From positions 1-48,241 of the forward strand of contig JABJBS010000377.1 of NCBI GenBank assembly GCA_018668695.1: a stretch of DNA of 48,241 bases, read 5' to 3'. Position numbers and translations under genes: made by a program. Below the pieces are notes generated by a model. It was not told the DNA's origin, searched no databases, and saw only the letters and a list, made by a program, of their open reading frames with translations. The stretch's first letter is position 1; the number at the start of each line of letters is the position of its first letter. Below, piece by piece: positions 29,154 through 37,438 of this stretch. Source of the DNA: Deltaproteobacteria bacterium (GTDB lineage: Bacteria; Myxococcota; XYA12-FULL-58-9; JABJBS01).

Positions 29154-30257
29154 TTATTTCGTTTTCTTGAGGCTTTGAGCCTTTTCCGCCTTCTTGCGCA
29201 GCGATTCCTGATGAGCTGATGCTTTTTTAGCCTTAGCCTTCTCTTTGGCCTTAGCCGTCGCTGCTGCCTTATCCGCGCGCGCTTTAGCTTTCGCCTTGGC
29301 TGCTGCCGCCTTTTCTATCTTTGCCTTCTCCTTAGCTTTGGCTACAGCCGCTGCCTTATCCGCACGCGCTTTTGCTTTGGCCTTGGAAACCGCCGCTGCT
29401 TTATCCGCACGCGCTTTTGCTTTGGCCTTGGAAACCGCCGCTGCTTTATCCGCACGCGCTTTAGCTTTCGCCTTGGAAACCGTCGCTGCTTGCTCAGTTC
29501 GTTTTGGAGCTTCAGAAGGTTCCGCGATTTCTCGAGTCGTGAGATTCTCAGGTTCTGAATCGCTTATCAGATCTCTTGGGTTGTCACTCTCAAGCTTTGC
29601 TTTGCTTTTACGCTTTTTCTCTTTGTCGTCCACCGAATGCCACTGACTGGCACCAAGGAAAATCAATCGCACCTGCTTGATGGTCCGCTGGCGAATCGCA
29701 TTCACCAGGTTCTCACTATCTGGTGGTAAATCTAAAAGCTCTGAAGCAATCCCCGACACGGTCTGAACCACAAGATGACCAATCATGTCGAGATCAATAG
29801 ACTCCACATGGCTTAAAATCCTCAACCGGTTTAAATCCATGACCATTTCGGTAGCGAAAAAACTTAATTCGTTACGAATCGCTTCTCGTAAACTCTCCGA
29901 ACCACCCGTCCTACTTTGGGACATAAAGCGAAAAAGAGTTCGGTTGTTGAGAACGTTGGATATAAAAAAATCTACCGAATCTGAGATCATCCGGTCTGCC
30001 GCAAGCCCCTGAAGCCGAGCCTGTCGCATCAGCTGACGCAATAAGAGCCCCACTTCATCGGCCAACGCCAAACCCAACTCATCTAGATTTTTAAAGTGGC
30101 GATAGAAAGCATTGGGAACCACGCCCGCTCGCTTGGCCACCTCTCGAAGGCTTAAGCTCGAAAAATGTTGACCCTCGCCAACCAATTCCAGAGCACTGTT
30201 CATTAACGCTTTTCGGGTGCGTAGCTTACGATTGATATTATCCATTGCCCTCTTCAT
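29154..30257 (-). CDS. TetR-family fatty-acid regulator (DesT/FabR-like) with histone-H1-like C-terminal tail
   Basis: About 367 residues. Residues 10-60 form the TetR helix-turn-helix (FSSLSLREVAKRAGVVPNAF YRHF, split by a space here), closely matching DesT/FabR regulators of unsaturated fatty-acid genes, followed by the ligand domain to about residue 205. A charged linker (205-270) then leads to about 100 residues of Lys/Ala repeats, for example SKAKAKARADKAAAV, resembling the C-terminal domain of histone H1. DesT and FabR have no such tail. The start at 30257 or the ATG at 30245 is uncertain. The neighbour across the intergenic region is a DesC/DesB-like pair, the known target set of DesT. 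Operator candidates lie on both sides. Likely represses the desaturase genes and itself; the tail may add non-specific DNA binding. Confidence 0.85.
   Translation of the reverse strand: MKRAMDNINRKLRTRKALMNSALELVGEGQHFSSLSLREVAKRAGVVPNAFYRHFKNLDELGLALADEVGLLLRQLMRQARLQGLAADRMISDSVDFFISNVLNNRTLFRFMSQSRTGGSESLREAIRNELSFFATEMVMDLNRLRILSHVESIDLDMIGHLVVQTVSGIASELLDLPPDSENLVNAIRQRTIKQVRLIFLGASQWHSVDDKEKKRKSKAKLESDNPRDLISDSEPENLTTREIAEPSEAPKRTEQAATVSKAKAKARADKAAAVSKAKAKARADKAAAVSKAKAKARADKAAAVAKAKEKAKIEKAAAAKAKAKARADKAAATAKAKEKAKAKKASAHQESLRKKAEKAQSLKKTK
29225..29490 (-). repeat. Tandem repeats encoding the H1-like tail
   Basis: About six imperfect units of 42-45 bp. The central copies (29352-29487) are nearly identical and encode SKAKAKARADKAAAV-type units; outer copies vary (AKAKEKAKIEKAAA, TAKAKEKAKAKKASA). 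It is an in-frame internal repeat and not a CRISPR. Confidence 0.85.
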
Positions 30258-30270
30258 CTAACACACAATG

Positions 30271-30288
30271 AGTGTACATGAATACACT
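30271..30288. promoter_or_regulatory. Candidate operator 1, AGTGTA-N6-TACACT
   Basis: A perfect 18-bp inverted repeat whose core GTGTA-N6-TACAC matches the second site at 30476. It lies 14 bp upstream of the TetR start codon, so binding would block its own expression. The arms resemble the AGTGnACG/AGCGTACA-type sites described for DesT and FabR regulators. Confidence 0.65.
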
Positions 30289-30475
30289 AAGTGCTCATCC
30301 AGAGTCCGTCTCATCTATCAAATACGGGGCCTTACACCCCATAAAGTTTCATGAAGTGAGCATTCATACACAAAATTACATCTCCCGATCAGGTCTTATA
30401 TCCCTAATTTTAAAGGATTATTTAAATTAAACCGTTTCGGGGGCGAAAATAAACTACCCAAAGAGCGACACTTTA

Positions 30476-30491
30476 GTGTACGACTGTACAC
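30476..30491. promoter_or_regulatory. Candidate operator 2, GTGTA-N6-TACAC
   Basis: Arms GTGTA (30476-30480) and TACAC (30487-30491), extended inward to GTGTAC/GTACAC. It shares spacing and arms with the site at 30271. It ends just before the AAAGGAGA ribosome site of the ferredoxin-reductase gene, so a bound repressor would sit on the transcription start or leader. Confidence 0.65.
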
Positions 30492-30505
30492 AAAAGGAGA
30501 AACAC

Positions 30506-31633
30506 ATGACATCCCTCCCCCAAATATCGAACTCCCCAAGCCATTGGTACCGCAACTTAGGTCGCGAATTTTCACGTGCCATGGTGAACAACTCTGAACT
30601 CGGTTCATACATTGAGCCACTTGTTCAACACTTTAAACCCTACTGGAGCACCAACGGGCACCGGGCACAGGTGATTGAATTACTCGATGAAAGCCCTGAA
30701 GTTTTCTCAATCATTCTTAAGCCGTCCCCTGGCTGGCCAGGCTTTCACGCCGGGCAATTCGTTGAGATCTCAGTCAACCAAAACGGGCGCCGTCTAAGCC
30801 GCTGCTTTAGTATCAGTTCTTCGCCCTCAACTTATGAGCGAGAAGGGACCATCAGGCTGACGGTCCGTATTCAAGAGCAAGGCCGCGTCACTCCCCGTCT
30901 TCGCCAAACTCTTCAAGCTGGTGACTTTATCGGTTTATCCATGGCCAAAGGTGAATTTATACTCGCAGCAGAGCCAAGGCCGCGGCTGCTTATTGCTGGA
31001 GGGAGTGGCATCACCCCATTTAGAAGCATGCTGGGCCAAATTTCGCAATCCGCGGAGTCTCACAACACAACACTGATGTACTACAGCGGGCAAGAAGGTT
31101 CTCACCTCTTTGAACAAGAGTTAAAAGCCTTAAGCCGGGCCAATCCTCATATCAACGTCCAGCTCATTGCAACCCAAGAGCATGGCCGATTCAATGCTGA
31201 ACATTTGGCCGATTACTGCCCAGGATTCGCAAGCTCGGACATCTACATATGTGGGCCCACCGGAATGATTCAATCCGCGAAAAGAGTTTGTGTCGAATCC
31301 GGAGCAAGCGCAGAGCAAATTCATTTTGAGTATTTCGGCGCGGCGCCCATAGAGCATACGGCAATAGAAGCCGCAGGATTCGTAGCGTTCAACAAATCTG
31401 GCCAATCCGTTTCCAGTGAGGGCGACCAACCCAAGTCTATTCTTAGCTTAGCAGAGCAAAGCGGCTTAAACCCGCAGTCCGGCTGTAAAATGGGGCTCTG
31501 CGGGCAATGCCAATGCACGAAAACAAGCGGTGTTGTTTACAACACCAAAACCGGCCTTCACTCCGATACCGGAAGAGAGAGCATCAAGCTCTGTATCTCG
31601 GTTCCAGTGGGTGATGTGGCTGTTGACCTTTAA
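30506..31633 (+). CDS. Ferredoxin-reductase-type oxidoreductase with C-terminal [2Fe-2S] domain (DesC-like electron donor)
   Basis: 375 residues from the ATG at 30506, which has AAAGGAGA 5 nt upstream; an in-frame ATG 10 codons earlier lies inside the operator. The FAD domain has RRLSRCFSISSSPS, and the NAD(P)H domain has LLIAGGSGITPFRSML and IYICGPTGMIQSAKR. The plant-type ferredoxin domain has CKMGLCGQC (C-x4-C-x2-C) and a final Cys in LCISVPVGD. It passes electrons from NAD(P)H to the desaturase encoded 16 nt downstream, as DesC does for DesB in Pseudomonas. Repression by the divergent TetR protein is inferred from the operator at 30476. Confidence 0.9.
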   Translation: MTSLPQISNSPSHWYRNLGREFSRAMVNNSELGSYIEPLVQHFKPYWSTNGHRAQVIELLDESPEVFSIILKPSPGWPGFHAGQFVEISVNQNGRRLSRCFSISSSPSTYEREGTIRLTVRIQEQGRVTPRLRQTLQAGDFIGLSMAKGEFILAAEPRPRLLIAGGSGITPFRSMLGQISQSAESHNTTLMYYSGQEGSHLFEQELKALSRANPHINVQLIATQEHGRFNAEHLADYCPGFASSDIYICGPTGMIQSAKRVCVESGASAEQIHFEYFGAAPIEHTAIEAAGFVAFNKSGQSVSSEGDQPKSILSLAEQSGLNPQSGCKMGLCGQCQCTKTSGVVYNTKTGLHSDTGRESIKLCISVPVGDVAVDL

Positions 31634-31649
31634 AAGGCAGGAAATAACG

Positions 31650-32732
31650 ATGAAAAAACCAAATGCAGAAACTCTCGACTTACTGGGCAAAGACTTGGAT
31701 AAGATTCGAAACGAAGCCATGAGTAAAGTTGGGCAAGAAGACGCCGACTACATTCGCAAAATAGTAAATATTCAACGAGGCTGTGAAGTTGGCGGCCGCG
31801 TATGCTTGATGTTCGGTCTTAATCCAATTTTTTGGACGGCCGGCGTTGGACTTTTAAGTCTTTCCAAGATTCTCGATAACATGGAAATCGGTCACAACAT
31901 TCTCCACGGCCAGTACGACTGGATGAACGACCCTCACTTGAACTCAAAAACCTATGAATGGGATATCGTTTGCGACAGTGAATCATGGGCGAGAACTCAC
32001 AATTACGAGCACCACACCTATACCAATATCCTCGGTAAGGACCGGGACTACGGCTACGGACTTTTAAGGCTTACCCACAAGGAAAAATGGAGTCCGCTCC
32101 ACTTGTTTCAGTTCATCCACTACCTGGTGCTATCCGCGGTCTTTGAATGGGGCGTTGCATTACACGAGCTTCGGTTGGATGAAGTCATTTCAGGGAAAAC
32201 CAAATTTCGTGAAAAAATTCCCTTTATCAAGTCCCTCGCTCGAAAATCAGGGCGCCAGATTTTTAAAGATTATATCTTTTTCCCAATACTCGCGGGCCCG
32301 GCTTTACTGCCTGTTCTTGCTGGTAACTTCGCGGCGAATATCATTCGAAACCTGTGGACTTCGACCATCATCTTTTGTGGACATTTCCCCGACGAGGTGG
32401 AGGTCTTCACGGAAGAGGAATCACTCAATGAGAGCCAAGGACACTGGTATTACCGCCAGATTCTAGGATCTGCCAACTTCGATGGTTCAGACCTTTTACA
32501 CCTTCTCAGCGGGCATCTAAGTCTTCAGGTCGAGCACCACCTCTTCCCGAATGTTCCAGCCCATCGCTACAAAGAGATGGCCCCTCAAGTAGAGGCTGTG
32601 GCCAAGAAATACGGCATCCCCTACAACAAAAAGCCGTTTTGGACGCAATACAAGACCGTGGTGAAGCGTATTCTTCGCCACTCAATTCCTGAGTTTGGAA
32701 AGCTGAGACCAGCCATCAAGACGGCCGTTTAA
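31650..32732 (+). CDS. Membrane fatty-acid desaturase
   Basis: 360 residues from the ATG at 31650 (AGGAA 7 nt upstream). The three His boxes of di-iron membrane desaturases are GHNILHGQ, HNYEHHTYTN and QVEHHLFPNVPAHR. About four membrane spans are visible around the boxes (for example FGLNPIFWTAGVGLLSL and FPILAGPALLPVLAG). It inserts a double bond into acyl chains (acyl-CoA or phospholipid). The position of the bond cannot be read from the sequence; the Q-x2-HH third box also occurs in front-end desaturases. It forms an operon with the reductase and faces the TetR regulator, the gene set known from Pseudomonas desT-desCB. Confidence 0.92.
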   Translation: MKKPNAETLDLLGKDLDKIRNEAMSKVGQEDADYIRKIVNIQRGCEVGGRVCLMFGLNPIFWTAGVGLLSLSKILDNMEIGHNILHGQYDWMNDPHLNSKTYEWDIVCDSESWARTHNYEHHTYTNILGKDRDYGYGLLRLTHKEKWSPLHLFQFIHYLVLSAVFEWGVALHELRLDEVISGKTKFREKIPFIKSLARKSGRQIFKDYIFFPILAGPALLPVLAGNFAANIIRNLWTSTIIFCGHFPDEVEVFTEEESLNESQGHWYYRQILGSANFDGSDLLHLLSGHLSLQVEHHLFPNVPAHRYKEMAPQVEAVAKKYGIPYNKKPFWTQYKTVVKRILRHSIPEFGKLRPAIKTAV

Positions 32733-32747
32733 GAAAGCCAACTTTGG

Positions 32748-33632
32748 CTAAATGAGTTTGAGTTCAACCAACTCTCTAGCCGCAAAGATATCAAGCTCAC
32801 ACCGATGATGGCGGACCCGTTGACGACATAAATCAAGTTTACGGTTCACGTCATCATCAGACTCCATAGGATCATGATGAAAAAGTGCCAAGCGCTTCAC
32901 GTCTGCTTGAATCGCGAGGTCTACCACAGTGGTCGCCCGCGGATGCCCCCAGCCAACCTTCACAGGGTATTCCTCATCCAGGTACTGAGCGTCGGCAATG
33001 AGTAAATCCGCATCCTTCATAAAATCTATGTATTTTTGAGGGATAGGTCTGAGCTTGGCAAGGTTTGAGTCGACGTCGAAAGGAACAGAACTCGACTTAA
33101 AGTGAGAATCAATTTCACTGTCTGTTGCGTAGATAACTTTTTTCCCGCTGGCCTCTAGGCAATAGGCAAAGCTGCCTCCCGGGTGTACCTGCTTGAGGTA
33201 ACTCACAGTAATGCCATCAATCACCTGACGGCCTTCCTGAAGCTCTTGAGCCACCACGTTACCACCGAGATCTTTAAAATCGACCGGGAAATATCCTGAG
33301 CTCATTTGGCCAGAGAGCAAGTCTGCAATCTTGTGTTCACTGCCAACGTCATAAACGTTCAGCGTATTGCCCGGGATATATGCGGGTGTGAAGAAAGGAA
33401 ATCCTTGAATGTGGTCCCAGTGCGGATGACTGAAAAGAAAGTTCACGTTGATGTTCGACAACCCTCGCCCCATCAAATCCGCGCCCAAACGCCGTATGCC
33501 GGTACCAGCATCTAAAATGAAAAGACCTTGATCGGTTCGCACTTCAACACATGAAGTGTTGCCACCATAAATCCGGCTGGCATGCTCTGGTGTTGGAATT
33601 GAGCCCCGTACTCCCCAAAATTTTACGAACAT
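32748..33632 (-). CDS. MBL-fold metallo-hydrolase (RNase Z/cyclic-nucleotide phosphodiesterase type)
   Basis: 294 residues of cytosolic type with no signal peptide. The zinc motif is H69-P-H71-W-D73-H74 in FLFSHPHWDHIQGFPFF; later ligands are in HPGGSFAYCLE, YATDSEID and the LALFHHDP end motif. It begins KFWGVRGSIPTPEHASRIYG, the start of a family related to class II cAMP phosphodiesterases and RNase Z. It is 3 nt downstream of the FHA gene. Its neighbour on the other strand encodes an adenylate-cyclase-bearing kinase, which makes a role in cyclic-nucleotide breakdown possible but unproven. Confidence 0.88.
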   Translation of the reverse strand: MFVKFWGVRGSIPTPEHASRIYGGNTSCVEVRTDQGLFILDAGTGIRRLGADLMGRGLSNINVNFLFSHPHWDHIQGFPFFTPAYIPGNTLNVYDVGSEHKIADLLSGQMSSGYFPVDFKDLGGNVVAQELQEGRQVIDGITVSYLKQVHPGGSFAYCLEASGKKVIYATDSEIDSHFKSSSVPFDVDSNLAKLRPIPQKYIDFMKDADLLIADAQYLDEEYPVKVGWGHPRATTVVDLAIQADVKRLALFHHDPMESDDDVNRKLDLCRQRVRHHRCELDIFAARELVELKLI

Positions 33633-33635
33633 TGG

Positions 33636-34013
33636 CTAAGGACCCCATTCTCTAAATCGAAAGACTAAGTCACCGAGCTGAATCAAGTCTCCATGATAGA
33701 GCTGTGCACCGTAAACCTTCGTACCGTTGAGGTATACGCCATTGGTGCTATCTAAATCGGTAACTGAAAAACTACCATGCTCACGCTTGAGCAAAACATG
33801 CTTGCGTGAAAGCTCAGACGACTCCAATGTGATATCGGCTTTAGCAGAGCGCCCCAGTGTATAGAGGTCGCGCTCAAGTAAGATAAGGCGTCCAGAGTCG
33901 TCCTTGGTAACTTCCTCAAGCTTCATCACAGAGACCTCAACCTCGGGCCCCTTGATATCAATCTGACCAAAGACAGTGCTCTCTTCAAAAGCGCCGGTCT
34001 TAACTCCGTCCAT
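33636..34013 (-). CDS. FHA-domain protein
   Basis: 125 residues. The forkhead-associated domain fills residues 45-120 with the phosphothreonine-binding signature: YTLGRSAKADITL, ELSRKHVLLKREHGS, and DLDSTNGVYLNGTKV. About 40 residues precede it, with a Thr-containing start that could be a phosphorylation site. The ATG at 34013 has GGAG 6 nt upstream. It is coupled to the MBL-hydrolase gene (3 nt), suggesting that Ser/Thr-kinase signalling controls the hydrolase. No Ser/Thr kinase is in the window. Confidence 0.93.
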   Translation of the reverse strand: MDGVKTGAFEESTVFGQIDIKGPEVEVSVMKLEEVTKDDSGRLILLERDLYTLGRSAKADITLESSELSRKHVLLKREHGSFSVTDLDSTNGVYLNGTKVYGAQLYHGDLIQLGDLVFRFREWGP

Positions 34014-34188
34014 CGCTTACTCCACCCCATCATTCGAGTAACTAGCGAAAGCTTAAATCGGTCGGGACTAAATTGGAAGCTTTCGACCAAAAGCTACTGA
34101 AACCTTCGAAAAAACAACCAACTCGCTGATATTGGGGTGAGGCTGTTTATTTGCACGCCACTGGGAAGAGAACGATAATTTAGGCGCA

Positions 34189-37100
34189 ATGCGATATCGA
34201 GCGATGAAAACCTTGGCTTGCCTCTCTTTGGCCCTACCCATCTTGGTAGCTCAAGAAGGAATGGCTCAATCGAGTACCCCGGTAAACCTTGTGGAGTGGT
34301 CGCCCGGGACGGAACGCATTGGGACCCTGGGTCAATACGGGCTTGAAACTCTACTCGACCAGTCAATGCAACTGACTTTCAACGACGTTCAAAAGCCAGA
34401 CGCACCATTTATTCAATCAAACGATGTGAACCCTGGAGCCGGCTACGGGCAACAAAATCTTTGGGTAAGGTTTTCTTTCAGAAATTTATCCACTGAGGAA
34501 TCAAACTTTTTCTTGGAAGCGGAATACGGATTTTACGACGAAATCGAAATCTTTGTGGTTCGGTCCGACGGATCCATTGAGACACGGCTGACGGGCGATA
34601 AGTTTGAGTTCGGACACCGAAAATTCGACAAATACACCTTCGTATTTCCGCTCTCCGTCGCTTTCAGTGAAACCGTCGCAATCTACCTTAGAGGGACCTC
34701 TGAAGAGCTAACTTTTTTCCCCCTTCATATCCACAATAAGAATTCGATTCAGTCGACTGTCACCGAGATCGACCGAATCGCTATCGGCATGACCTGTGCG
34801 ATTTTAATTATGCTTCTTTATAATCTCGGTCTCTTTCTCACCAGTCGGGACACCCGCTATTTCCTCTTTATTTTCTACGGACTGGCCAACTATTTTCTGC
34901 TCTTCACCTATCTTGGTTTGTCGTATCAATATTTTTGGCCTCAAAGCACAAACTGGCACCAATACTCTGTTCAGTTTTTCGGTTTCCTTCAGGCCTTAAG
35001 CTTACTTGTTTTTAGTAGAAAATATCTCGACATCCCCAAACAAACGAAGACTTACAAACTCTTTGTCTGGGCAGAAAGGTTCTCGTTAGCGGGCATCTTG
35101 GTCCTGCCTTTTTTACCCCAGCATATGACGCTTATTCTCGTTGGGATTACTCTCGCTCCCGGACTTGGCTTGCCGCTCTTTGCCGCCATCCAATCATGCT
35201 TTTCAGGGACCCGGCACGCTTACTATTTCCTCGCTGCCTTCGGAGTGATGACCACATTTCTTCTTCTAAACGCGGTCCTTGCTGTGGTCCCTGCGGAATA
35301 TCAGACTGCGCTGGGTTCCTTATTCGGACACTCCACAACTTTCGGTCCGATTGGTTTTGGACTTCAGCTTTGCGTTCTATCCCTCGGCTTGGGAGACCGT
35401 TTTAATCAACTCCAAAAAACCAATGAAGCCATGACCTCCGCTAATCTGGAGCGGGAAAGCAAAGCACGCCAATTGCTCGAACATGAAGTCAACAAACAGA
35501 CGCTCTTGCTAAGAGAGCAAAACTCCCAGCTTCAAGACTTGGACCGCCAAAAAACTATATTTTTTCAAAACATCAGTCACGAGCTGCGAACCCCTCTCAC
35601 ACTGATTTTGAATCCACTTGAACAAGTAACTGAGCATCGCCCAAACGACCCTTCGTTGAGTATGGCCATGCGCAATGCCAAGAGGCTTTTACGGCTCGTC
35701 AACCAACTTTTAGATTTTCAAAAGCTTGATGCAGGGCAAAAGAAAATAACGCTGCAGCCGCTCAACATTTTGAGGTTCACCCACACTTGTGCCGACTACT
35801 TTTCTTCGGCTTGCGACTCCAAAAATATAACATTTAAGGTCTCGTTGAATAAGCGCCCATTGACGAAAGAGACATTAGACGTGCAACGATTATTCGTCAT
35901 GGGAGAAGTGGACGCATTCGAAAAAGTAACCTTCAACTACCTCTCAAATGCTATCAAGTTCACCCCGGTCGATGGACATATTGAACTAGGGCTCATCGCG
36001 GATGGAGACATCATCGAGATTTTTGTGAGAGACACTGGCCCGGGCATTCCTGAGGAAAGTCAGCATCAACTTTTTAAAACGTTTTCACAGATAGATGGGA
36101 CCGCAAGTCGCTCTCACGAGGGCACAGGGCTAGGCCTGGCCTATGCAAAAAGTCTCACACAAGCGATGGGCGGAACTGTTGGGGTTACTAGCAAAGTGGG
36201 GCAAGGCAGTTCGTTCTGGGCACGCTTTCCAAAGTGCGAGGAGCCTGACCATACTGCTCTTGAGGGTTTCGAAGTCAAAGATTGGCTCCTCACGGGCACT
36301 GTTGTGAGGAAAAAACAAGAATCGGCCCAGCCGCAAACGGATACCCGCGGTCAGTCACAAACCATTCTCGTTGTGGATGACTTAGAGGATATGCGAGTGC
36401 TTATCACCGAAACTCTCAAGAAACGGAGTTACAACGTTGTTTCCGCATGCGATGGGGCGCAAGGTTTAGAGCGGGCACGCAAGCTTCACCCGGACATCAT
36501 CATCTCTGACTGGATGATGCCCAAGATGACTGGCCCCGAACTGATCAAGGAACTCAAATCAGATGCGGGGCTCTCATCCACACCCGTTATCTTACTTACG
36601 GCCAAGTCTGATGACGAGAGCAAGCTTCTCGGAACCCAAATTGGCGCGGACGCTTTCCTCGGCAAACCATTCAACAGCGCTGAACTACTCAGCATGATCC
36701 ATAACCTTCTCAAGCTCAAAGAGCGAGAAAAAGAGGTGGCGAAACTTAATCGGCACATCACCGAGAATGTACTTAAGCGCTACCTTCCTCCCAATCTCAT
36801 TGATGACATTCTCAAAGGGCGTCTGAAGATGGAAGATGAAGCACAAACGATGCTCGTTACATTACTCTTTTCCGACTTAAGTGGTTTCACCGCGATGAGC
36901 GAGCATTTAGGCGCAGAGCAAATGGCACTCTTGCTCAATGAATACCTCACTAAGATGAACGAAGTCATTTTCGCCCATGGCGGTACCATCGATAAATTCA
37001 TGGGGGATGGCATCATGGTTATCTTCGGCGCACCACGCAAAATGCCTGAGAATCAACAAGCCCAACAAGCTGTGGCTTGTGGGGAATCGATGCAAAGGGC

Positions 37101-37425
37101 CCTCTCTGAACTCTGTGAAAAGTGGAGCAAGAAAAACATCTCTCCCGTCACGATGCGCGTGGGCATTCATCAGGGTCTTGCCATTGTTGGGAACTTCGGA
37201 AGTAAGCAACGCAGCGACTACACGGCCATTGGGCCCACCGTAAACATCGCGTCTCGTATTGAGACTTCATGCGCACAAAAGAAGGTTTATATCTCTGCCG
37301 AGGTTGCTCAGTATCTTCAACCCGGCGCCTGCACTGAAATTGGCGACTTTAAACTCAAAGGCATTGAAGAATTGATGAAACTCTATATGGTTACGATTGA
37401 CAGCGATGAACACCCTCAGTCTTAA
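34189..37425 (+). CDS. Hybrid 7TMR-DISM sensor kinase with receiver and C-terminal class III adenylate cyclase
   Basis: 1078 residues. A signal peptide (to about residue 26) is followed by a 7TMR-DISM extracellular beta domain (about 40-175), seven membrane segments (about 195-405) and a short coiled coil. The kinase follows with H464 in NISHELRTPLTLIL and ATP-site blocks NYLSNAIKFTP, DTGPGIP and GTGLGLAYAK. A receiver (D774 in ISDWMMPKM) and a class III cyclase complete it. Cyclase residues look intact: metal Asp896 (FSDLSGFT) and Asp940 (GDG), K936 and D1010 specifying ATP, N1019 and R1023 for catalysis. It should join phosphorelay and cAMP output in one protein. The start at 34189 or 34204 is not settled. 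It is divergent from the FHA-MBL pair. Confidence 0.93.
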   Translation: MRYRAMKTLACLSLALPILVAQEGMAQSSTPVNLVEWSPGTERIGTLGQYGLETLLDQSMQLTFNDVQKPDAPFIQSNDVNPGAGYGQQNLWVRFSFRNLSTEESNFFLEAEYGFYDEIEIFVVRSDGSIETRLTGDKFEFGHRKFDKYTFVFPLSVAFSETVAIYLRGTSEELTFFPLHIHNKNSIQSTVTEIDRIAIGMTCAILIMLLYNLGLFLTSRDTRYFLFIFYGLANYFLLFTYLGLSYQYFWPQSTNWHQYSVQFFGFLQALSLLVFSRKYLDIPKQTKTYKLFVWAERFSLAGILVLPFLPQHMTLILVGITLAPGLGLPLFAAIQSCFSGTRHAYYFLAAFGVMTTFLLLNAVLAVVPAEYQTALGSLFGHSTTFGPIGFGLQLCVLSLGLGDRFNQLQKTNEAMTSANLERESKARQLLEHEVNKQTLLLREQNSQLQDLDRQKTIFFQNISHELRTPLTLILNPLEQVTEHRPNDPSLSMAMRNAKRLLRLVNQLLDFQKLDAGQKKITLQPLNILRFTHTCADYFSSACDSKNITFKVSLNKRPLTKETLDVQRLFVMGEVDAFEKVTFNYLSNAIKFTPVDGHIELGLIADGDIIEIFVRDTGPGIPEESQHQLFKTFSQIDGTASRSHEGTGLGLAYAKSLTQAMGGTVGVTSKVGQGSSFWARFPKCEEPDHTALEGFEVKDWLLTGTVVRKKQESAQPQTDTRGQSQTILVVDDLEDMRVLITETLKKRSYNVVSACDGAQGLERARKLHPDIIISDWMMPKMTGPELIKELKSDAGLSSTPVILLTAKSDDESKLLGTQIGADAFLGKPFNSAELLSMIHNLLKLKEREKEVAKLNRHITENVLKRYLPPNLIDDILKGRLKMEDEAQTMLVTLLFSDLSGFTAMSEHLGAEQMALLLNEYLTKMNEVIFAHGGTIDKFMGDGIMVIFGAPRKMPENQQAQQAVACGESMQRALSELCEKWSKKNISPVTMRVGIHQGLAIVGNFGSKQRSDYTAIGPTVNIASRIETSCAQKKVYISAEVAQYLQPGACTEIGDFKLKGIEELMKLYMVTIDSDEHPQS

Positions 37426-37438
37426 GAGTTATACTTTG

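Noticed and set aside
29225-29490. Tandem repeats that might be read as a CRISPR or satellite
   Set aside because: The units are 42-45 bp with no unique spacers and lie in frame within the TetR gene, encoding Lys/Ala repeats.
32736-32749. AGCCA/TGGCT hairpin between the desaturase and MBL genes as a terminator
   Set aside because: Only five pairs with a 4-nt loop and no T-run on either side; too weak to call.
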